From: Clostridiales bacterium UBA4039
GTDB taxonomy: Bacteria > Bacillota > Clostridia > Lachnospirales > Vallitaleaceae
Assembly (NCBI GenBank): GCA_002382805.1
Contig: DGAD01000052.1
Coordinates: 1 to 52,250 of the forward strand
DNA length: 52,250 nt
Reading direction: 5' to 3'
Shown here one piece after another: positions 26,279 through 36,079 of the stretch (its first letter is position 1; each line of letters opens with the position of its first letter). Position numbers and translations under genes: made by a program. Under the pieces are notes generated by a model, which was not told the DNA's origin, made no database searches, and saw only the letters and a list, made by a program, of their open reading frames with translations.

Positions 26279-26734
26279 TTATAGCCCCAACTTCCCCTTT
26301 TCATGACTGAAAAAATCATCCACTTTTGTCAATGCTTTCACCAAAACATCAAGCTCATCTTCTTCTAGTCGATTCATCACTTCTTTTACCATGCGATCAT
26401 GAAACTCGATATGATGTCGAAAGGCTTTTTTCCCTTGCAACGTTAATGAAACTAAGACAACCCGACGGTCTTTCGAACTTCGAATCCGCTGAACGAACCC
26501 TTTTTTGACCAAATGATTAATCGCAATCGTCAATGTACCTACGGTAATCGATAAATCTTTGGCTATCGAAGACATATTACGGGATGTATTTAATCCAATC
26601 GCTTCAATTGTATGCATATCTGTAATAGTAAGCTCCTTAAAAGGACCTTGAGCCAAGGCTTTTTCTTCTACTTTCATAATATCATTAAACAAATGTACGA
26701 GGATATGATTAAGCACTTCATATTTTTGATCCAT
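26279..26734 (-). CDS. MarR family transcriptional regulator
   Basis: A 151-residue winged-helix protein. The recognition region reads SSIAKDLSITVGTLTIAINH and the wing IRSSKDRRVVLVSLTLQGKK, the D-R-R-x-x-x-V-x-L-T pattern of MarR. The length and the LVKKGFVQR turn resemble FabT-like lipid regulators, but no fatty-acid gene lies beside it, so I leave the target open. AGGTGA precedes the ATG. The gene starts 8 bases after the stop of the lipoprotein gene and so may share its transcript. Confidence 0.9.
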   Translation of the reverse strand: MDQKYEVLNHILVHLFNDIMKVEEKALAQGPFKELTITDMHTIEAIGLNTSRNMSSIAKDLSITVGTLTIAINHLVKKGFVQRIRSSKDRRVVLVSLTLQGKKAFRHHIEFHDRMVKEVMNRLEEDELDVLVKALTKVDDFFSHEKGKLGL

Positions 26735-26742
26735 AACTTCAC

Positions 26743-28176
26743 CTAATTTTCTATTTTTTCTCGAATCTGATTATATATATTTTTCAAACTATAACTTTGG
26801 ATGGTTGATACATTTCCTTCTATCCGCTGCTTTTTTTCATCGTCTATATCTTGATTAGTTTCAAAAACAACTGTACTTCCTTCAGCCAGACTCACTTGTT
26901 CTAGCGCCTCTGGATGCCCATATAAATACTTATACATCTGAGTTATCATCGTTTTTTTCGCTTCTCCGTCAGCACCGATAATCGCAAATCTTGATACCAT
27001 CATACCCGAAATATGATTATATAAAATCGGATCCACATCCATTGTCTGGGCATTATACATTGCCACTGCATCGGCTAACAGCTTTTCATCCATTTCAATA
27101 GCTTCATACTCCGTATCAAGGATATCTCCTCCCAAACCATAGTAAAGACCTAGAACTATTTCTGGCGAGGATGCACTAGATACCTCATTAGGTCGAATAG
27201 TAAGCGGCAAGACATATGTTTTTCCTTTGAACCTTCCGGCATTTAATGCATCACCATAATACGTATACGCTTCCATATCCATGAGCTCATCAACGGCTAA
27301 TGCGATCCCATAAGCTGATACATCCTGAGCATAGTTTGCCTGACTGATTAAGACATCCGGTAATTGACTATAATCAACTTCACTTAAGGTTTTATAAACC
27401 TTTGCTTGAGCATATATTCCTTCACTCTCAAGTGATTTAAACAGGTCTTGATACGCTTGATTTACCGATGCTTCAAAACCAAACAGTGCGATTTGAATTG
27501 TTACCCCATCCCTTGGCTTAGGGTTTTCTAAGTCTTCTTGACCCGTCCCATCTTCTCCAGCGGTTTCTCCGGGAATTATATCCGGAACTTCTTCCGGTGC
27601 TTCTTCTGGTACGTCTACATGTATTTTTCGTGTTGTTGTTGGTCCATATATTCCAAAACGGTTCATATACACGACCGATAACTCAACGTCACCCTCTTGC
27701 CCTTCTAGTATGACTTTTTTTGCAGCGATTCCCGTATCCATAGGATTGGAGCCGTCAAGGGTATACTTTAAGGTCAAACCTCTCGGCTCTTTTAAATCAA
27801 TTGTCTCTTGAGGCATGTAACTTGTCCCAATTGCTGTCAAATCCGCATGCTTAGGTTGCAATTGATTATACCAATATCCTACGCTCACTCCATGACCCAT
27901 CAGCTCATGTCCATAGCTCAAAAGTGATTGCAGTGCTTGGTCCTTTATTTTATCGGGTAAGTTTTCATTAACTTTAAGCATATCAAAATACTGATATAAG
28001 GTTATATTCGCTTTATAATAAGCTTTTTGCTCTATCAACTGCTCAATATAGGCGTCCCACATATCAATATTGGTCGAATCTATATCAAATACTGAGATTT
28101 CTGTCTTTTCTTGACATCCTGATAATAAAAAAATAAGAACAGCCAACACACCGATATTAAAACCTTTGAGCTTCAT
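26743..28176 (-). CDS. Lipoprotein with CHB_HEX-like domain and solute-binding-like region
   Basis: A 477-residue exported lipoprotein. The signal peptide ends in the lipobox FLLSGC (Cys21). Residues about 130-200 form a chitobiase/hexosaminidase C-terminal-type beta domain (LKYTLDGSNPMDTGIAAKK, then VELSVVYMNRFGIYGPTT). A Pro/Glu-rich linker (VPEEAPEEVPDI) follows. The rest resembles an extracellular solute-binding protein, with DGVTIQIALFGFEASVNQAY, a YSQLPDVLISQANYAQ segment and a KTYVLPLTIRPNEV strand. It faces the outside and could bind sugars. Its neighbour is a GH20 hexosaminidase gene, which fits amino-sugar use, but no permease genes lie here. Confidence 0.75.
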   Translation of the reverse strand: MKLKGFNIGVLAVLIFLLSGCQEKTEISVFDIDSTNIDMWDAYIEQLIEQKAYYKANITLYQYFDMLKVNENLPDKIKDQALQSLLSYGHELMGHGVSVGYWYNQLQPKHADLTAIGTSYMPQETIDLKEPRGLTLKYTLDGSNPMDTGIAAKKVILEGQEGDVELSVVYMNRFGIYGPTTTRKIHVDVPEEAPEEVPDIIPGETAGEDGTGQEDLENPKPRDGVTIQIALFGFEASVNQAYQDLFKSLESEGIYAQAKVYKTLSEVDYSQLPDVLISQANYAQDVSAYGIALAVDELMDMEAYTYYGDALNAGRFKGKTYVLPLTIRPNEVSSASSPEIVLGLYYGLGGDILDTEYEAIEMDEKLLADAVAMYNAQTMDVDPILYNHISGMMVSRFAIIGADGEAKKTMITQMYKYLYGHPEALEQVSLAEGSTVVFETNQDIDDEKKQRIEGNVSTIQSYSLKNIYNQIREKIEN

Positions 28177-28277
28177 AACTATTTTTATCCCTTCATAATC
28201 TATGATATAAAAAACGTTGATTTAATTTTACACTACAACCCCTTAATTAGCAAATAAAACGAATGTGTTTTCCTAGC

Positions 28278-28307
28278 TTGACAGCATCCAAAATTCCCCT
28301 GTACAAT
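28278..28307 (+). promoter_or_regulatory. Candidate sigma-A promoter in the 28177-28454 gap
   Basis: TTGACA (28278-28283), an 18-base spacer and TACAAT (28302-28307) point away from the lipoprotein gene, toward a very short open frame and a terminator. It would make a transcript of about 90 bases on the plus strand. Confidence 0.55.
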
Positions 28308-28350
28308 CTAATTAGGACTACACAAAACACTTGAAAGGAGCACGTTTTTT

Positions 28351-28389
28351 ATGGCCGCGATGAAGCGCAAAAAACAGCCACTTCATTAG
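28351..28389 (+). CDS. Possible 12-codon micro-ORF
   Basis: ATG to TAG encodes MAAMKRKKQPLH. AAAGGAG (28334-28340) lies 10 bases before it and a promoter about 45 bases before it. The stop codon sits in the loop of the following terminator. It may be a leader peptide, a small basic peptide, or simply part of a small RNA. The coding claim rests only on these signals. Confidence 0.35.
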   Translation: MAAMKRKKQPLH

Positions 28390-28401
28390 CTGGCTGTTTT
28401 T
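28369..28401. terminator. Rho-independent terminator
   Basis: AAAAACAGCCA (28370-28380) pairs with TGGCTGTTTTT (28391-28401) over 11 bases with a 10-base loop. T-runs on both strands let it end the short plus-strand transcript and the minus-strand GH20 gene, which stops at 28455. Confidence 0.8.
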
Positions 28402-28454
28402 GCAGTTGTTTTAATTTTTTCATATGGCTGCTTTGACAAAAAAAGAAGAAAAAT

Positions 28455-30257
28455 TTAAGCATTATTTCTTAACCAGGTGGTTATTTTGCGAATGAACTCT
28501 GTACTTCGAGATAATTCTGATGGTTTATTATCCATTAACCATATTTGTTTGAAATCCAAAAACCAATATTCAATGCGTTCTGCCAGTTGCCATGCATCTA
28601 AATCTTGTTCTAATTCAATACCTTGAGCGTCTTTTCGTACCAATAGGTAAAGCATGTTCATCCATTGTATGCCTTGTGCTGAAACAATAAATGCATTCAC
28701 ATGTTTTCTTTTTTGTGTGTCCAAACCTTGCATACTGTCTTGGAGTGTATGGATAATATGCTCAATGTCTTTATTACATGTATACACATGTTCTTCCGAT
28801 ACATTGATACGCTTAATGTATTCATCATTATCCTTTTCAAACCATCGTACAAACGAGGTGAAATCCATAATATGTTTGTCGGATAATTGCATGAGCAGTC
28901 CCATTATATCGTTGTTCGTCTCATAAAGCATAGCATTTACTGCTTGATTCATCTGTTCAATCGTGCGACTGTCTCCCCAAGAAAACGCCGCTCCATATAT
29001 TAATCCAGGGAAGGAGTTGTAGATAAAGTTCCAGTGTCCAAAATCGCCCCAATCTGTATTTAATATACCGATAGCATCATATTTCTTTCCATAATCGGTC
29101 ATCATCTTTATATTGTCATAGGCCATTTGATGATTGTTCATAAAACGATTCCATCCGTTAACCCCTGGGCACATATATTGAGGAAATCCATACTCTGCAA
29201 TCGCTTTAACTTTTGCTTCCGGATATTCAGGTTCATACCACCAGTTTAAGCAGACTAAATCTTTAGGCAACTCTTTGGCACACTTTGAATGCTCCAAAAT
29301 CATATCGCCCCAGAACATAATTTCTTTATCATACGTACGTGCATGCTCAATAATTTGATTCAAAAAGTCAACATATAAGCGACTTTTTCCAACTTTCTGT
29401 GCCAGTGCCTTTGTTCTTCCTTCTCCAAGGTCAAAAGTCTCATCTGCACAAATGTTGAGTTTGTTGGAACTAAACAAAGGAACAAAATCATCCATCATTT
29501 GTTTTACGAAGGCAATGCTTTCATCCAATGTGGTATTTAGTGTATGGTGAAGCATCCGATCATAAAAACTAAACTCATCTATTTTTTCACTTTCCGAAAG
29601 ATGCTTAAAAGAATCTGTTTGGAGTGCTTCATACAGATGTCCAAACGTTGTAATTGAAGGAACCAATTCAATGTAGCGCTCACGACAGTACATATCTAGC
29701 TGAATAATTTCTTCTGCCGTCAGTGGGTCTGTTACCGTCCACACTTCGCTTTGTCCGCTAAACAAAAATGTATGCTCCACATAAAGCTGTAACTGATTTA
29801 ACTTAAAAAAAGCCATTGTATCTACAAGTGACTGCATCATCTTAAGAGTAGGTACTTTTCCGCGTGTCACATCATGATAGAACCCTCGATGATTAAATAG
29901 GGGTTTGTCTTGAATATGCATTTGTGGAATATAGCGTTTGAACTGAACAATCAGCTGTTTTAACGACTGCATTCCATAATACAATCCTTGATCATCGGGT
30001 GCTTGAATTCGAATGACGTCACACTCTACCTTCAGTTCATAAGCATTCTCTGTCGCCATATGCTCAAAAATAATTCTACGCTTTGCCGACAAGGAAAGAT
30101 TTATGTCTAAGCCCAACTTCTCCTTTATAAAATCTTTTAATTCAATCGCAAACTTGTTTGTTTGGCGCTGATTGCTTACAATAAGTGCTGTTTGAATATC
30201 AATGACAAATTGCCCTTCGTATATTTCGACCTGCTTTGGCTTTGGTATTATATTCAT
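28455..30257 (-). CDS. Glycoside hydrolase family 20, beta-N-acetylhexosaminidase
   Basis: A 600-residue enzyme that removes terminal N-acetylhexosamine residues. The N-terminal zincin-like GH20b domain (about 1-120) is followed by the catalytic TIM barrel, with FHDVTRGKVPTLKMMQSLVD, QLQLYVEHTF, VPSITTFGHLYEAL and the Asp-Glu pair in NICADETFDLGEG (about residue 270). That pair is where GH20 enzymes hold the assisting Asp and the acid Glu. Later VCLNWWYEPE gives the substrate-binding Trp pair. There is no signal peptide, so it acts in the cytoplasm on imported oligosaccharides. GGAGGG at 30263-30268 fixes the ATG at 30257, although the frame is open from a TTG at 30275. Confidence 0.9.
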   Translation of the reverse strand: MNIIPKPKQVEIYEGQFVIDIQTALIVSNQRQTNKFAIELKDFIKEKLGLDINLSLSAKRRIIFEHMATENAYELKVECDVIRIQAPDDQGLYYGMQSLKQLIVQFKRYIPQMHIQDKPLFNHRGFYHDVTRGKVPTLKMMQSLVDTMAFFKLNQLQLYVEHTFLFSGQSEVWTVTDPLTAEEIIQLDMYCRERYIELVPSITTFGHLYEALQTDSFKHLSESEKIDEFSFYDRMLHHTLNTTLDESIAFVKQMMDDFVPLFSSNKLNICADETFDLGEGRTKALAQKVGKSRLYVDFLNQIIEHARTYDKEIMFWGDMILEHSKCAKELPKDLVCLNWWYEPEYPEAKVKAIAEYGFPQYMCPGVNGWNRFMNNHQMAYDNIKMMTDYGKKYDAIGILNTDWGDFGHWNFIYNSFPGLIYGAAFSWGDSRTIEQMNQAVNAMLYETNNDIMGLLMQLSDKHIMDFTSFVRWFEKDNDEYIKRINVSEEHVYTCNKDIEHIIHTLQDSMQGLDTQKRKHVNAFIVSAQGIQWMNMLYLLVRKDAQGIELEQDLDAWQLAERIEYWFLDFKQIWLMDNKPSELSRSTEFIRKITTWLRNNA

Positions 30258-30439
30258 AGTTCCCTCCAGTTTCAAAAATTTACTATATCTTTCAGAATAT
30301 ATCCTATCCTTTTATACCTGTTAATGCAACCCCTTCAACAAAATATTTTTTAGCACAATATTGACCTCGACTTTTTCTACACCGCACTTTTTCGCTCCAA
30401 GATAGGACGCTATAACAAACGATTGCTACCTAAAGAAAA

Positions 30440-30481
30440 AAGAATAAGGAAGCCTTTTATATAAAAAGCTTCCTTATTCTT
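30440..30481 (-). terminator. Terminator after the CBS-domain gene
   Basis: A 14-base stem AAGAATAAGGAAGC/GCTTCCTTATTCTT has a 14-base loop and T-runs on both sides. It lies 24 bases past the stop of the CBS gene on the minus strand. The 248-base gap to the GH20 gene holds nothing else I can name. Confidence 0.85.
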
Positions 30482-30505
30482 TTTAATCGTTATTCTTTTT
30501 AATCC

Positions 30506-30949
30506 TTATGCTTCTGCCCAATTGAGCTTGAATTTTCGTACTTTCTTATTGTTATCATATTCAAAATGCTTAGCCATCATATCACTGCGTCTGATAATCC
30601 CTATAAAGATTCCTGTATCATCCACCACCGGAATGAAGTTTTGATATTGTGTCAATTCCTCTACAACAGAAAACTCTTCATTAATTGACACCGCTTCAAT
30701 ACTTCTAGATCTTTCTATTTGGCTTATATTAACTTTTTCAGAATTTTTTATACTTAAATCCATATGATCTTTAACATACCACAGGATATCTCCTTCTGAT
30801 AATGTATATCTATAACGCCCTTCATCATCAATGACTGGAACAGCTGAATACTTATGATATTCCATCTTTTCCATGGCTTGTCGTAAAGTCATTGATTCTG
30901 TCAGTGTAACTATTTCATGCTTAGGCGTTAAGAAAAATGCGATATTCAT
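30506..30949 (-). CDS. CBS-domain pair protein
   Basis: A 147-residue stand-alone CBS protein. The two motifs cover about residues 14-63 (SMTLRQAMEKMEYHKYSAVP, then VIDDEGRYRYTLSEGDIL) and 75-130 (RSIEAVSINEEFSVVEELTQ, then FIPVVDDTGIFIGIIRRSDM). Such pairs bind adenine nucleotides and act as energy or signal sensors. The partner is unknown. The gene lies downstream of trpA with a 129-base gap and carries its own AGGTGAGG site, so it is probably a separate unit. Confidence 0.85.
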   Translation of the reverse strand: MNIAFFLTPKHEIVTLTESMTLRQAMEKMEYHKYSAVPVIDDEGRYRYTLSEGDILWYVKDHMDLSIKNSEKVNISQIERSRSIEAVSINEEFSVVEELTQYQNFIPVVDDTGIFIGIIRRSDMMAKHFEYDNNKKVRKFKLNWAEA

Positions 30950-31078
30950 TGCCTCACCTCGTCATTCTCATAATCTATATCTATATACTACTTCTTTATA
31001 ATATCAAATAAATATGACACAATGATGTAAAAATTCTTAGGATTTCATTAAAATTATCATTATTTTTGTTCATATGTA

Positions 31079-31861
31079 CTATTTTAATCCTTCTACAAGT
31101 GATGCCACAAACCCTGCAATCGTATCTGAATCTCCTTTGGATTCGTATATTTTTTTTACGATTGCCGTTCCCACAATAACCGCATCCGCCAATTCCCCCA
31201 TACGCTTAACATCATCCGGCGTCGATATGCCAAATCCAATAGCTATCGGCAACGTCGTATACGATCTTACCTCTTGAACATATGTATCCAAATCTTTATA
31301 AAACTCCGACAAACGCCCCGTCACTCCCATAGATGAAACGGTATAGACAAACCCTTGTCCTTGGTTTAATGTAAAGTGCATGCGTTCTTTTGATGTCGGC
31401 GTAGCAAATGGAATTAAGGCAATAGATGTATTTTTTAAATAATGGCTAAGTTCTTCTTGCTCTTCAAAGGGTAAGTCGGGAATAATTAATCCATCAATAC
31501 CTATCTTAACACACTGTTGAACAAATGCTTCGACGCCATAGATAACAAGGGTATTATAATACACTAAAAAAGCAATAGGCACTTGAATAGTATTTCGAAA
31601 TGTCGCTACGCATTCAAAAATTTTATAAATCGTGGTTCCCCTCTCAATCGCTCTTTGTCCAGCGGCTTGAATCACTGGTCCATCGGCTAGAGGGTCTGAA
31701 AAAGGGATACCCATCTCAATAACATCACATCCACCTCTATAAAGAGCGCCCACAATACTTGGTAAGGCTTCTATTGAAGGGTCTCCTGCCGTAAAGTATC
31801 CAATAAAGCTTTTTAGATTTTGCTGTTTTTTTGTTTTTAGTGCTTGTTCAATACGATTCAT
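31079..31861 (-). CDS. trpA: Tryptophan synthase alpha chain
   Basis: A 260-residue TIM barrel that cleaves indole-3-glycerol phosphate to indole, which is channelled to TrpB. The catalytic Glu is in VIEMGIPFSDPLADGPVIQ (first Glu), with the Asp in GLIIPDLPFEEQEEL. YTVSSMGVTGR and IGFGISTPDDV form the phosphate-binding loops. AGGAGG at 31869-31874 marks the ATG at 31861; the open frame begins at 31882. It is the last gene of trpEGDCFBA and starts 26 bases after the trpB stop. Confidence 0.97.
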   Translation of the reverse strand: MNRIEQALKTKKQQNLKSFIGYFTAGDPSIEALPSIVGALYRGGCDVIEMGIPFSDPLADGPVIQAAGQRAIERGTTIYKIFECVATFRNTIQVPIAFLVYYNTLVIYGVEAFVQQCVKIGIDGLIIPDLPFEEQEELSHYLKNTSIALIPFATPTSKERMHFTLNQGQGFVYTVSSMGVTGRLSEFYKDLDTYVQEVRSYTTLPIAIGFGISTPDDVKRMGELADAVIVGTAIVKKIYESKGDSDTIAGFVASLVEGLK

Positions 31862-31887
31862 TTTTTTCCTCCTAGCATTCAATAGCT

Positions 31888-33093
31888 TTATTTGTTCAAG
31901 CGTTCCAAGTCTTTTTTTCCTTGTTCAAAATATGCCATGACCGTATGCGTATCCTTATCTCCCCGTCCAGACACGTTGATAACAACAATATCTTCTGGCT
32001 GGGTCGCTTTTATTTCTCGTGTCGCCAACGCAATGGCGTGGGCACTTTCAAGTGCCGGAATAATCCCCTCTGTCCTTGACAATTCTTCGAAAGCTTCAAG
32101 GGCTTCTTGATCTGAAACGACGGCATAACGTGCACGATTTATCGAATCAAGATAGGCATGTTCCGGTCCAATTCCCGGATAGTCTAATCCTGCTGATATC
32201 GAATGTGCCGGAATAATATTTCCATTTTCATCGGCTAAAAGTGCTGTTTTCATTCCCTGAAACACACCAATGCGACTCTCAACCTCTTTGGATAATACTA
32301 CTGCATGCTTTCCACTCGCTATACCAAGTCCTCCGGCTTCTGCTCCAATTAAGTCCACCTTGGTATCTTCCAAAAAGGGATAAAACATTCCCATAGCATT
32401 ACTCCCACCGCCAACACAAGCATAGATACGATTAGGTAGACGCCCTTCTTGTTCAAGAATCTGCTCACGAGTTTCATCACCAATAACCCGTTGAAAATCT
32501 CGAACCATTTGCGGATAAGGATGGGGTCCTACCACGGAACCAATCACATAAAATGTATCTTCTGCCAAGCGAACCCATTCCCTGATAGCTTCATTGGTTG
32601 CGTCTTTTAATGTCGCTGTCCCTGATGAAACCGGAATCACTTGCGCTCCTAATAATTTCATTCGAAAAACATTAAGCTCTTGACGCTTTATGTCTTCTTC
32701 CCCCATAAACACACGACACTCCATACCAAAAAGGGCGGCACCCGTTGCTGCTGCAACCCCATGTTGACCTGCTCCAGTTTCAGCAATTATCTTTGTCTTT
32801 CCCATTCGTTTAGCTAGGAGGATTTGCCCCAACACATTATTGATTTTATGGGCTCCTGTATGATTTAAATCCTCCCGTTTGAGATAGATTTTTGCTTTCT
32901 GATATTTTTCTGTTAAGCGCTTCGCAAAATATAAGGGTGCCGGCCGCCCTACATATTGCTTTAGATAATACCTATATGCATCCATAAACCCTTGGTCGTT
33001 AAGGGCCTCTTTGTATGCTTTCTCTAATTCCTTTAAAGGATTCATCAACGCTTCCGGTACATATTGTCCTCCAAATTCTCCAAATCGACTCAT
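31888..33093 (-). CDS. trpB: Tryptophan synthase beta chain
   Basis: A 401-residue PLP enzyme that joins indole and serine to give tryptophan. The Schiff-base lysine is in [14 protein letters not shown] (about residue 87), the Glu/Gly loop in [14 protein letters not shown], and the PLP phosphate site in [12 protein letters not shown]. The C-terminal [11 protein letters not shown] is also typical. This is the short, trpA-partnered TrpB1 form. Its start overlaps the trpF stop by 4 bases, giving coupled translation. Confidence 0.98.
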   Translation of the reverse strand: MSRFGEFGGQYVPEALMNPLKELEKAYKEALNDQGFMDAYRYYLKQYVGRPAPLYFAKRLTEKYQKAKIYLKREDLNHTGAHKINNVLGQILLAKRMGKTKIIAETGAGQHGVAAATGAALFGMECRVFMGEEDIKRQELNVFRMKLLGAQVIPVSSGTATLKDATNEAIREWVRLAEDTFYVIGSVVGPHPYPQMVRDFQRVIGDETREQILEQEGRLPNRIYACVGGGSNAMGMFYPFLEDTKVDLIGAEAGGLGIASGKHAVVLSKEVESRIGVFQGMKTALLADENGNIIPAHSISAGLDYPGIGPEHAYLDSINRARYAVVSDQEALEAFEELSRTEGIIPALESAHAIALATREIKATQPEDIVVINVSGRGDKDTHTVMAYFEQGKKDLERLNK

Positions 33094-33704
33094 ATCTTCA
33101 ACTCCTCAAATAATTTTTTTATTCTTCCATAGGTTTTATACCCATGTACTTCAATTCCTGAATTCACATCAATAACATTAGGTTGCACCTTGTTTATTGC
33201 TTCATGAATATTTTCTGGTCTTAGTCCCCCGGCAAGGATCATCTTACTTTGCTTAAAAAGTGTAAAGGGGATGCATGACCAATCAAACTCAACACCTGTT
33301 CCTCCATGCATATCTTTATGATAGGTATCCAACAGCAGTCCTTCCACAATTCCTAGATAGTTTTGCACCCCTTCAAAACTGGATGTATCTTCAACCTGAA
33401 TGGTTTTCCACACCCTGCAAGGTATTTTTTGAATATAATCCACAGTTTCCTTTCCATGTAGTTGGATAACATCCAATTTGCATACATTCACCGCACGTAG
33501 AACTTCTTCTATCGGACTATCCACAAACACACCTACTTTTTGTATATCTTTTCGCATGGATTGAATAAGTGCCCTCGCTTGGTCAATAGACACTTGACGC
33601 TTTGAGGGTGCAAAGATAAATCCCGCATAGGCTATGGGAAACTGATTAATGATATTAATCTCTTCCTTTGTTTTTAATCCACAAATTTTAACGTCGATAG
33701 GCAT
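33090..33704 (-). CDS. trpF: Phosphoribosylanthranilate isomerase
   Basis: A 204-residue TIM barrel for the Amadori rearrangement of phosphoribosylanthranilate. The catalytic Cys is in [12 protein letters not shown] (Cys8), the Asp in [18 protein letters not shown], and the phosphate loops in [11 protein letters not shown] and [14 protein letters not shown]. It overlaps trpC upstream by 17 bases and trpB downstream by 4, so it is translated as part of the operon. Confidence 0.96.
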   Translation of the reverse strand: MPIDVKICGLKTKEEINIINQFPIAYAGFIFAPSKRQVSIDQARALIQSMRKDIQKVGVFVDSPIEEVLRAVNVCKLDVIQLHGKETVDYIQKIPCRVWKTIQVEDTSSFEGVQNYLGIVEGLLLDTYHKDMHGGTGVEFDWSCIPFTLFKQSKMILAGGLRPENIHEAINKVQPNVIDVNSGIEVHGYKTYGRIKKLFEELKI

Positions 33705-34467
33705 TTTTTAACTCCTTTGCACTTTGCTTAATGGATGTGCTTCGCATAAAATTCTCTCCCACAAGAATTGCGTCAATATCCACATAGGATAGCACTTCGA
33801 CATCAAGAGGAGATAAAATCCCACTCTCGCTAATGACAATACACTCTTTTGGAATATATTTTGCCAAGTCTAGTGTCACATCAACCTTGGTTTCAAATGT
33901 GCTAAGATTACGGTTGTTAATCCCTATAATCTCAGCTCCGGCACATACTGCTCGTTCTATTTCTTCTCGTGTATGTGTCTCTACCAAGGCATCCATCCCT
34001 AGCTCTTTTGTTAATTGTAATAAATCACCTAGCTGTGTATCTGTAAGAATATGGACAATCAATAATACTGCACTGGCACCAAGCGCTTTCGCATTGAAAA
34101 TCTGTATCGGATCTATAATAAAATCTTTGCACAATGTCGGTAGCGTAATGGCTCGACTAACCTCTTCCAAATAAATATCTGACCCTAGAAAATAATGTTC
34201 TTCTGTCAATACCGACACCGCATCAACGCACATTGCATACTCTTTTGCAATCGCCACCGGATGAAAATCTTCTCGAATTAAGCCTTTGGACGGCGAGGCT
34301 TTCTTAATTTCCCCAATAATGGACAGTCCCTTTTTTTGTAGAGCTTCTTTGAAGCTTGGTCGAAAACCTTGCTGTTGAATCCGCATATCTAGTTCTTGAT
34401 AACTTAATTGACGCTCTTCTAGTCGTACACGTTTTTGATGGACAATCTCATGTAAATATAATGCCAT
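33688..34467 (-). CDS. trpC: Indole-3-glycerol phosphate synthase
   Basis: A 259-residue TIM barrel that closes the indole ring. Conserved stretches are IIGEIKKASPSKGLI (Lys), VSVLTEEHYFLGS, LCKDFIIDPIQI, VETHTREEIERA and GINNRNLSTF followed by SESGILSPLDV. GGGGTGAT just upstream sets the ATG at 34467; the frame is open to 34515 inside trpD. It lies 4 bases after the trpD stop. Confidence 0.97.
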   Translation of the reverse strand: MALYLHEIVHQKRVRLEERQLSYQELDMRIQQQGFRPSFKEALQKKGLSIIGEIKKASPSKGLIREDFHPVAIAKEYAMCVDAVSVLTEEHYFLGSDIYLEEVSRAITLPTLCKDFIIDPIQIFNAKALGASAVLLIVHILTDTQLGDLLQLTKELGMDALVETHTREEIERAVCAGAEIIGINNRNLSTFETKVDVTLDLAKYIPKECIVISESGILSPLDVEVLSYVDIDAILVGENFMRSTSIKQSAKELKNAYRR

Positions 34468-34471
34468 CTTA

Positions 34472-35503
34472 TCACCCCGCAATCGAAATACGTTTAAGCG
34501 TATTAGTAACCTCAACGAATTCGTTTAACTTATGCATTGCTTTTTTTGTATCAAGGATATGTTCTGCCATATTGATACCCTCTTTAATTGTTGCCGCTTT
34601 TTGACACGTATAAAGCGCCGCTCCTGCATTGAGTACAAGAACGTCTCGCATTGGTCCTTTTTTTCCCTGGAATATATCTAATAGAATCTGAGCATTGGTT
34701 GTACTGTCACCACCAACAATGGTGCTTAAAGGCGCGCGCTTATACCCAAAATCTTCTGGGCTTATGGTTTTAAGTGTAATCTCTCCTTCTCGAAGCTCAC
34801 AAATTTTTGTCTCCGATGCAATCGTAATTTCATCAAGACCATCCATCCCATGTACAACCATTGCTTGCTTAACTCCTAGCTCTTTTAAAACTTTTGCAAA
34901 AATCATAAGGAGTTGTTCATCAAAGACACCTACTAATTGATAGGATGCGCTCGCCGGATTCGCCAATGGTCCTAAAATATTAAAAATCGTACGATAGCCC
35001 AAGGTCTTTCTAACCGAACCCACATGTCGCATCGTTGCGTGGAAAATAGGTGCATATAAAAAACCCATCTGCGTTTTCTCAATACACGCTTTAACTTGTT
35101 CAGGTTGGAGTTCAATCGCAACCCCTAATGCTTCCAATACATCTGCACATCCACACTTACTGGATACGGAGCGGTTACCATGTTTAACAACACAGACACC
35201 CGCTGCTGCTGAAAGAATCGCTACACCCGTACTAATGTTAAACGTTCCCAGCGCATCTCCCCCTGTCCCACAAGTATCAAGGGTTATCTCTTGAGCAAGG
35301 TCTATCGTCATGGCCTTTTGCCTTAACACCCGTGCCCCAGCAATAATTTCAGCCACTGCTTCTTTTTTCATTTTGAGGGCTGTCAAAAAGCTTCCTGCAA
35401 GAATCGGGTCTATGGTTCCACTCATTAACCCTTCCATAACCTTTGTCATCTCATCCATTGTTAAATCTTCACCTGACATGATTTTTTCAATATATTCTTT
35501 CAT
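34472..35503 (-). CDS. trpD: Anthranilate phosphoribosyltransferase
   Basis: A 343-residue enzyme that adds phosphoribose from PRPP to anthranilate. The glycine-rich PRPP loop is LDTCGTGGDALGTFNIST, followed by VKHGNRSVSSKCGCADVLEA, FLYAPIFHATMRHV and RTIFNILGPLANPA. It is separate from TrpG, unlike the fused enzymes of enterobacteria. AAGGAGG at 35511-35517 indicates the ATG at 35503 rather than the TTG at 35509. The site overlaps the end of trpG. Confidence 0.97.
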   Translation of the reverse strand: MKEYIEKIMSGEDLTMDEMTKVMEGLMSGTIDPILAGSFLTALKMKKEAVAEIIAGARVLRQKAMTIDLAQEITLDTCGTGGDALGTFNISTGVAILSAAAGVCVVKHGNRSVSSKCGCADVLEALGVAIELQPEQVKACIEKTQMGFLYAPIFHATMRHVGSVRKTLGYRTIFNILGPLANPASASYQLVGVFDEQLLMIFAKVLKELGVKQAMVVHGMDGLDEITIASETKICELREGEITLKTISPEDFGYKRAPLSTIVGGDSTTNAQILLDIFQGKKGPMRDVLVLNAGAALYTCQKAATIKEGINMAEHILDTKKAMHKLNEFVEVTNTLKRISIAG

Positions 35504-35515
35504 GCACAAACCTCC

Positions 35516-36079
35516 TTAACTAAGCAATAAAAAGTTTCGAATTATATCCATCCCTTGAGTTGTCAATAATGACTCCGGATGGAACTGCAATCCATAAACC
35601 GGATAGTCTTCATGTTTCATCGCCATGATTTCATCTTCATATATACTAAGAACCTTCAACTCCTTGGGCAATGTATGCCGATCTACAATAAGAGAATGGT
35701 ATCGCGCCACATCGATGGGTCCTTCAATTCCATTAAAAATCGGATCTGGGTCAAAGTTAATGCAACTTGATTTTCCATGATAGAGTACGTTTGCATGCTT
35801 GACTATACCCCCAAAGGCTTCTCCAATACTTTGGTGTCCAAGACATATGCCAAGGATTGGGATCTTATCATAAAATTGTTGAATAACCTCAAGACAAATC
35901 CCCGCTTCCTTTGGCGTCTTAGGACCAGGCGATAGTACAATTTGTTCAGGTGCCAGTTGTTCTATCTGCTCAATCGTTATCTCATCATTACGTACCACTT
36001 TGATGTCTTTTTTAAAGTGTCCAATATATTGATACAGATTATATGTAAAAGAATCATAATTATCGATTAACAATAGCAT
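35516..36079 (-). CDS. trpG: Anthranilate synthase glutamine amidotransferase component
   Basis: A 187-residue class I amidotransferase that supplies ammonia to TrpE, and possibly to PabB. The catalytic Cys is in ILGICLGHQSIGEAFGG and the His-Glu pair in YGLQFHPESLLT, with the oxyanion loop IVLSPGPKTPKEAG. It overlaps trpE by 20 bases, so the two subunits are coupled. Confidence 0.97.
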   Translation of the reverse strand: MLLLIDNYDSFTYNLYQYIGHFKKDIKVVRNDEITIEQIEQLAPEQIVLSPGPKTPKEAGICLEVIQQFYDKIPILGICLGHQSIGEAFGGIVKHANVLYHGKSSCINFDPDPIFNGIEGPIDVARYHSLIVDRHTLPKELKVLSIYEDEIMAMKHEDYPVYGLQFHPESLLTTQGMDIIRNFLLLS

